From: Pseudomonadota bacterium
GTDB lineage: Bacteria > Desulfobacterota > Desulfobacteria > Desulfobacterales > Desulfobacteraceae
DNA length: 7,166 nt
Reading direction: 5' to 3'
Assembly: GCA_018812385.1 (NCBI GenBank)
Contig: JAHJDU010000017.1
Span: forward strand, 1-7,166
Made by a program: the position numbers and the translations under genes
The notes under the pieces: generated by a model
Told to the model about the DNA's origin: nothing
What the model saw: the letters and a program-made list of their open reading frames with translations, nothing else
Databases searched by the model: none
Shown here: positions 5,759-7,166 of the stretch, piece after piece
Numbering within the stretch: position 1 is the first letter of the stretch
Layout: the number at the start of each line of letters is the position of its first letter

Positions 5759-5941
5759 TAGTGCTCGACCAAAAACCGCCAATTTTCCCGATTACTGCGT
5801 TGGGCTCAACCAATCTTATAAAATCGGGTTAATCCTCGAAATACTCAATGTATTCCTCCGGTTAAAATTATCCCCCGCCTTGTACTCAGTTCATAGTGGA
5901 GCGTATGCTTCCAAAATTTTCAGGTTTTCGGTCAGGCACTA
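5759..5941. mobile_element. MITE-like fold-back element, copy 2, with terminal inverted repeats
   Basis: The left end TAGTGCTCGACCAAAAACC (5759-5777) and the reverse complement of the right end (5923-5941), TAGTGCCTGACCGAAAACC, agree at 16 of 19 positions. TATTTA occurs at both borders (5755-5760 and 5940-5945), a possible 6-bp target duplication around a 179-bp element (5761-5939). Inside are CTGCGTTG (5795-5802), a central hairpin AATAC-TCAAT-GTATT (5840-5854) and CGCCTTGTA (5876-5884), the same core as copy 1. It encodes no protein, so any movement would need a transposase in trans. Confidence 0.6.
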
Positions 5942-5956
5942 TTTAATAATAGCAAC

Positions 5957-6003
5957 AATTCTTGACTTTTTATAGAACAGGCGGTTAAATAAAGTCAAGA
6001 ATT
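5957..6003 (+). promoter_or_regulatory. Promoter of the LysM gene within a 13-bp inverted repeat
   Basis: TTGACT (5962-5967) and TTAAAT (5985-5990) with a 17-bp spacer form a plausible sigma-70 promoter, about 46 bp before the start codon. AATTCTTGACTTT (5957-5969) is repeated exactly in reverse at 5991-6003, so the -35 lies in one arm and the -10 touches the other. This could be an operator or an early-transcript hairpin. Confidence 0.5.
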
Positions 6004-6036
6004 CAAGAATAAACAATAGCAGAGCAGGAGTAAACC

Positions 6037-7065
6037 ATGTCAGGTAAAAAAACAATGACGGCCCTATTTGTATTAATTTTCTGGGGACTTGCTTTTTGTT
6101 CAACAGGACTTGCCCAGGGGGATAAACAATTTATACCCGGAGAAGACTCAGGATTTTATTACACAATAAAAAAAGGAGATACATTGTGGAATTTATCTGA
6201 AAAATTCTACAATTCCCAATGGGACTGGCCAGGACTCTGGGAGATGAATAAGGATATTAAAAATCCCCATTGGATATATCCCGGGCAAAAAATACAGGTT
6301 TTTTTAAAGACAAAGCCTGTTTTAAAATCCAAGGTCGCAAAAACTTTACAAACCCAACAAAAAGACTCTCCTGTTAAGATTGAAACTATTTTTTCTTTTT
6401 CCAAGATGGATCATGTCGGATTTCTTAAAAAAAAGGCAGAACCCTTTCTGGGCAAGATACTTAAGGAGCAGGACAATAATCTTATGATGGCTGCCAATGA
6501 TATTGTTTATATAAACTCGTCAGGCAAAGGCGCGCTGGTTGTGGGCAAGACATATCACATTTTTACAACCACCAGGGTGGAGGAACAAATCAACCATCAT
6601 CTGTTTAAAGGGGTAAAGCACCTTATTAAAGCACAGGTTAAAATACTTGAAATAAAAAAAAACCATGTGATAGGATCCATCACCCATGCCTATAGTCCTG
6701 TAAATAAGGGCGATTTGATTATGGAATACTATAAACGAGAGCCTGTTTTAATAGTTGAAAATAATCCTGCGCCCATAGATGCAAGACTTATCTGTTCTGA
6801 AGACAATCATCTCATGATAAATGACTATATAATCGCTTTTATTGATGCGGGCAGCGCCAGTGTTAAACCCGGACAGATATACTCTATTCTCAGAAAGAAC
6901 GAAATAAAAGACAATAGCCTCTGGCCTTTGAAAAAGAAAAATTCTATTCAGCTTGAAAACCTGGAATCTGGAAAATTAATTGTGCTTCATACTGAAAAAA
7001 CAGCTTCAACCGTTATGATTCTGTCTTCAAAATATGCCATTTATCCCAATGATATTGTAAATTAA
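6037..7065 (+). CDS. Secreted LysM peptidoglycan-binding protein
   Basis: This 342-aa protein has a signal peptide: MSGKK, a hydrophobic core (residues ~8-20), and a likely cleavage after GLA (24-26). The cysteine at 21 is preceded by LAF, which does not fit a lipobox. A single LysM domain covers 41-89 (YYTIKKGDTLWNLSEKFY ... NPHWIYPGQKIQVF) and should bind peptidoglycan in the periplasm. A Lys/Gln/Thr linker follows. The remainder (~115-342) seems to hold two related beta-rich units, each opening with an N-D-x-(V/I)-(Y/I) pattern (NDIVYI 154-159; NDYIIAF 262-268) and closing near (G/N)D(L/I)(I/V) (225-228 and 338-341). I cannot name this part. AGGAG (6026-6030) lies 6 nt before the ATG. It appears to be a single-gene unit, with MITE-like repeats on both sides. 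Confidence 0.87.
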   Translation: MSGKKTMTALFVLIFWGLAFCSTGLAQGDKQFIPGEDSGFYYTIKKGDTLWNLSEKFYNSQWDWPGLWEMNKDIKNPHWIYPGQKIQVFLKTKPVLKSKVAKTLQTQQKDSPVKIETIFSFSKMDHVGFLKKKAEPFLGKILKEQDNNLMMAANDIVYINSSGKGALVVGKTYHIFTTTRVEEQINHHLFKGVKHLIKAQVKILEIKKNHVIGSITHAYSPVNKGDLIMEYYKREPVLIVENNPAPIDARLICSEDNHLMINDYIIAFIDAGSASVKPGQIYSILRKNEIKDNSLWPLKKKNSIQLENLESGKLIVLHTEKTASTVMILSSKYAIYPNDIVN

Positions 7066-7069
7066 CCCT

Positions 7070-7099
7070 CGCTATAATCGGAAAAAATAGCGATTTTCC
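7070..7099 (+). terminator. Possible terminator after the LysM gene
   Basis: CGCTAT (7070-7075) pairs with ATAGCG (7087-7092), followed by ATTTTCC. An alternative stem pairs GGAAAA (7080-7085) with TTTTCC (7094-7099). The first begins 4 nt after the stop codon. The stem is short and the loop is 11 nt, so termination would be modest. Confidence 0.3.
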
Positions 7100-7112
7100 T
7101 TCGGGTGCTAAC

Positions 7113-7166
7113 TAATGCCTGACCGAAAACCCAGTGTTTGGGCGAGAAGTTGCCCATATACAAGGC
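7113..7166. repeat. MITE-like element, copy 3, inverted and cut by the window end
   Basis: TAATGCCTGACCGAAAACC (7113-7131) matches the right terminal repeat of copy 2, read in reverse, at 18 of 19 positions. The segment then runs to CATATACAAGGC, the reverse complement of GCCTTGTATATG in copy 1. It therefore begins a further copy in the opposite orientation to copies 1 and 2. The window ends inside it. Confidence 0.55.

Noticed and set aside
6094..6102. Lipoprotein signal (LAFC) in the LysM protein
   Set aside because: Phe at -1 does not fit a lipobox; a type I site after GLA five residues later fits better.
1..7166. CRISPR array, tRNA or rRNA genes
   Set aside because: The repeats are widely spaced fold-back elements, not short regular direct repeats with spacers, and I saw no tRNA cloverleaf or rRNA-like stretch.

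Overview
The window looks like chromosomal DNA of a Gram-negative, AT-rich bacterium, most likely a Desulfobacterota member of the Desulfobacterales type. I base this on the style of the proteins, on a LysM protein with a NPHWIYPGQ-type motif, and on fold-back repeats with a CTGCGTTG...GCCTTGTA core that I associate with that group. No marker gene fixes the species, and GC content was judged by eye, not computed.

Layout. Positions 1-156 hold a fold-back repeat directly ahead of a compact forward housekeeping operon: dnaX (187-1878), ybaB (1893-2204), recR (2211-2810) and a YkgJ-type Cys-cluster gene (2800-3231) that overlaps recR. The operon ends in a large inverted repeat (3227-3316). Positions 3317-3534 contain no convincing gene, but include an 18-bp perfect hairpin and a decayed-looking reading frame.

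Positions 3535-5141 form a self-contained reverse-strand module. It has its own promoter and a perfect 19-bp palindromic operator, then an unknown gene split by one in-frame TAG (4692-5090), a zinc-ribbon/HTH protein resembling the MqsA antitoxin (4075-4686), a DUF6941-like protein (3627-4073), and a terminator. The operator core ATCCT-N3-AGGAT closely resembles the E. coli MqsA site AACCT-N3-AGGTT. The gene order (unknown gene first, MqsA-like second) matches mqsR-mqsA. This is the best candidate for an undescribed system: a toxin-antitoxin-like or regulatory operon whose first gene is either inactivated by an amber mutation or read through.

Upstream of the module on the same strand lies an HD-domain nucleotidase-like gene (5190-5741) with its own terminator. 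Behind it is a 179-183 bp MITE-like repeat with terminal inverted repeats and a possible 6-bp target duplication. A secreted LysM protein (6037-7065) follows in the forward direction. Its promoter lies within a 13-bp inverted repeat, and a second, inverted copy of the MITE-like element starts downstream and runs off the window.
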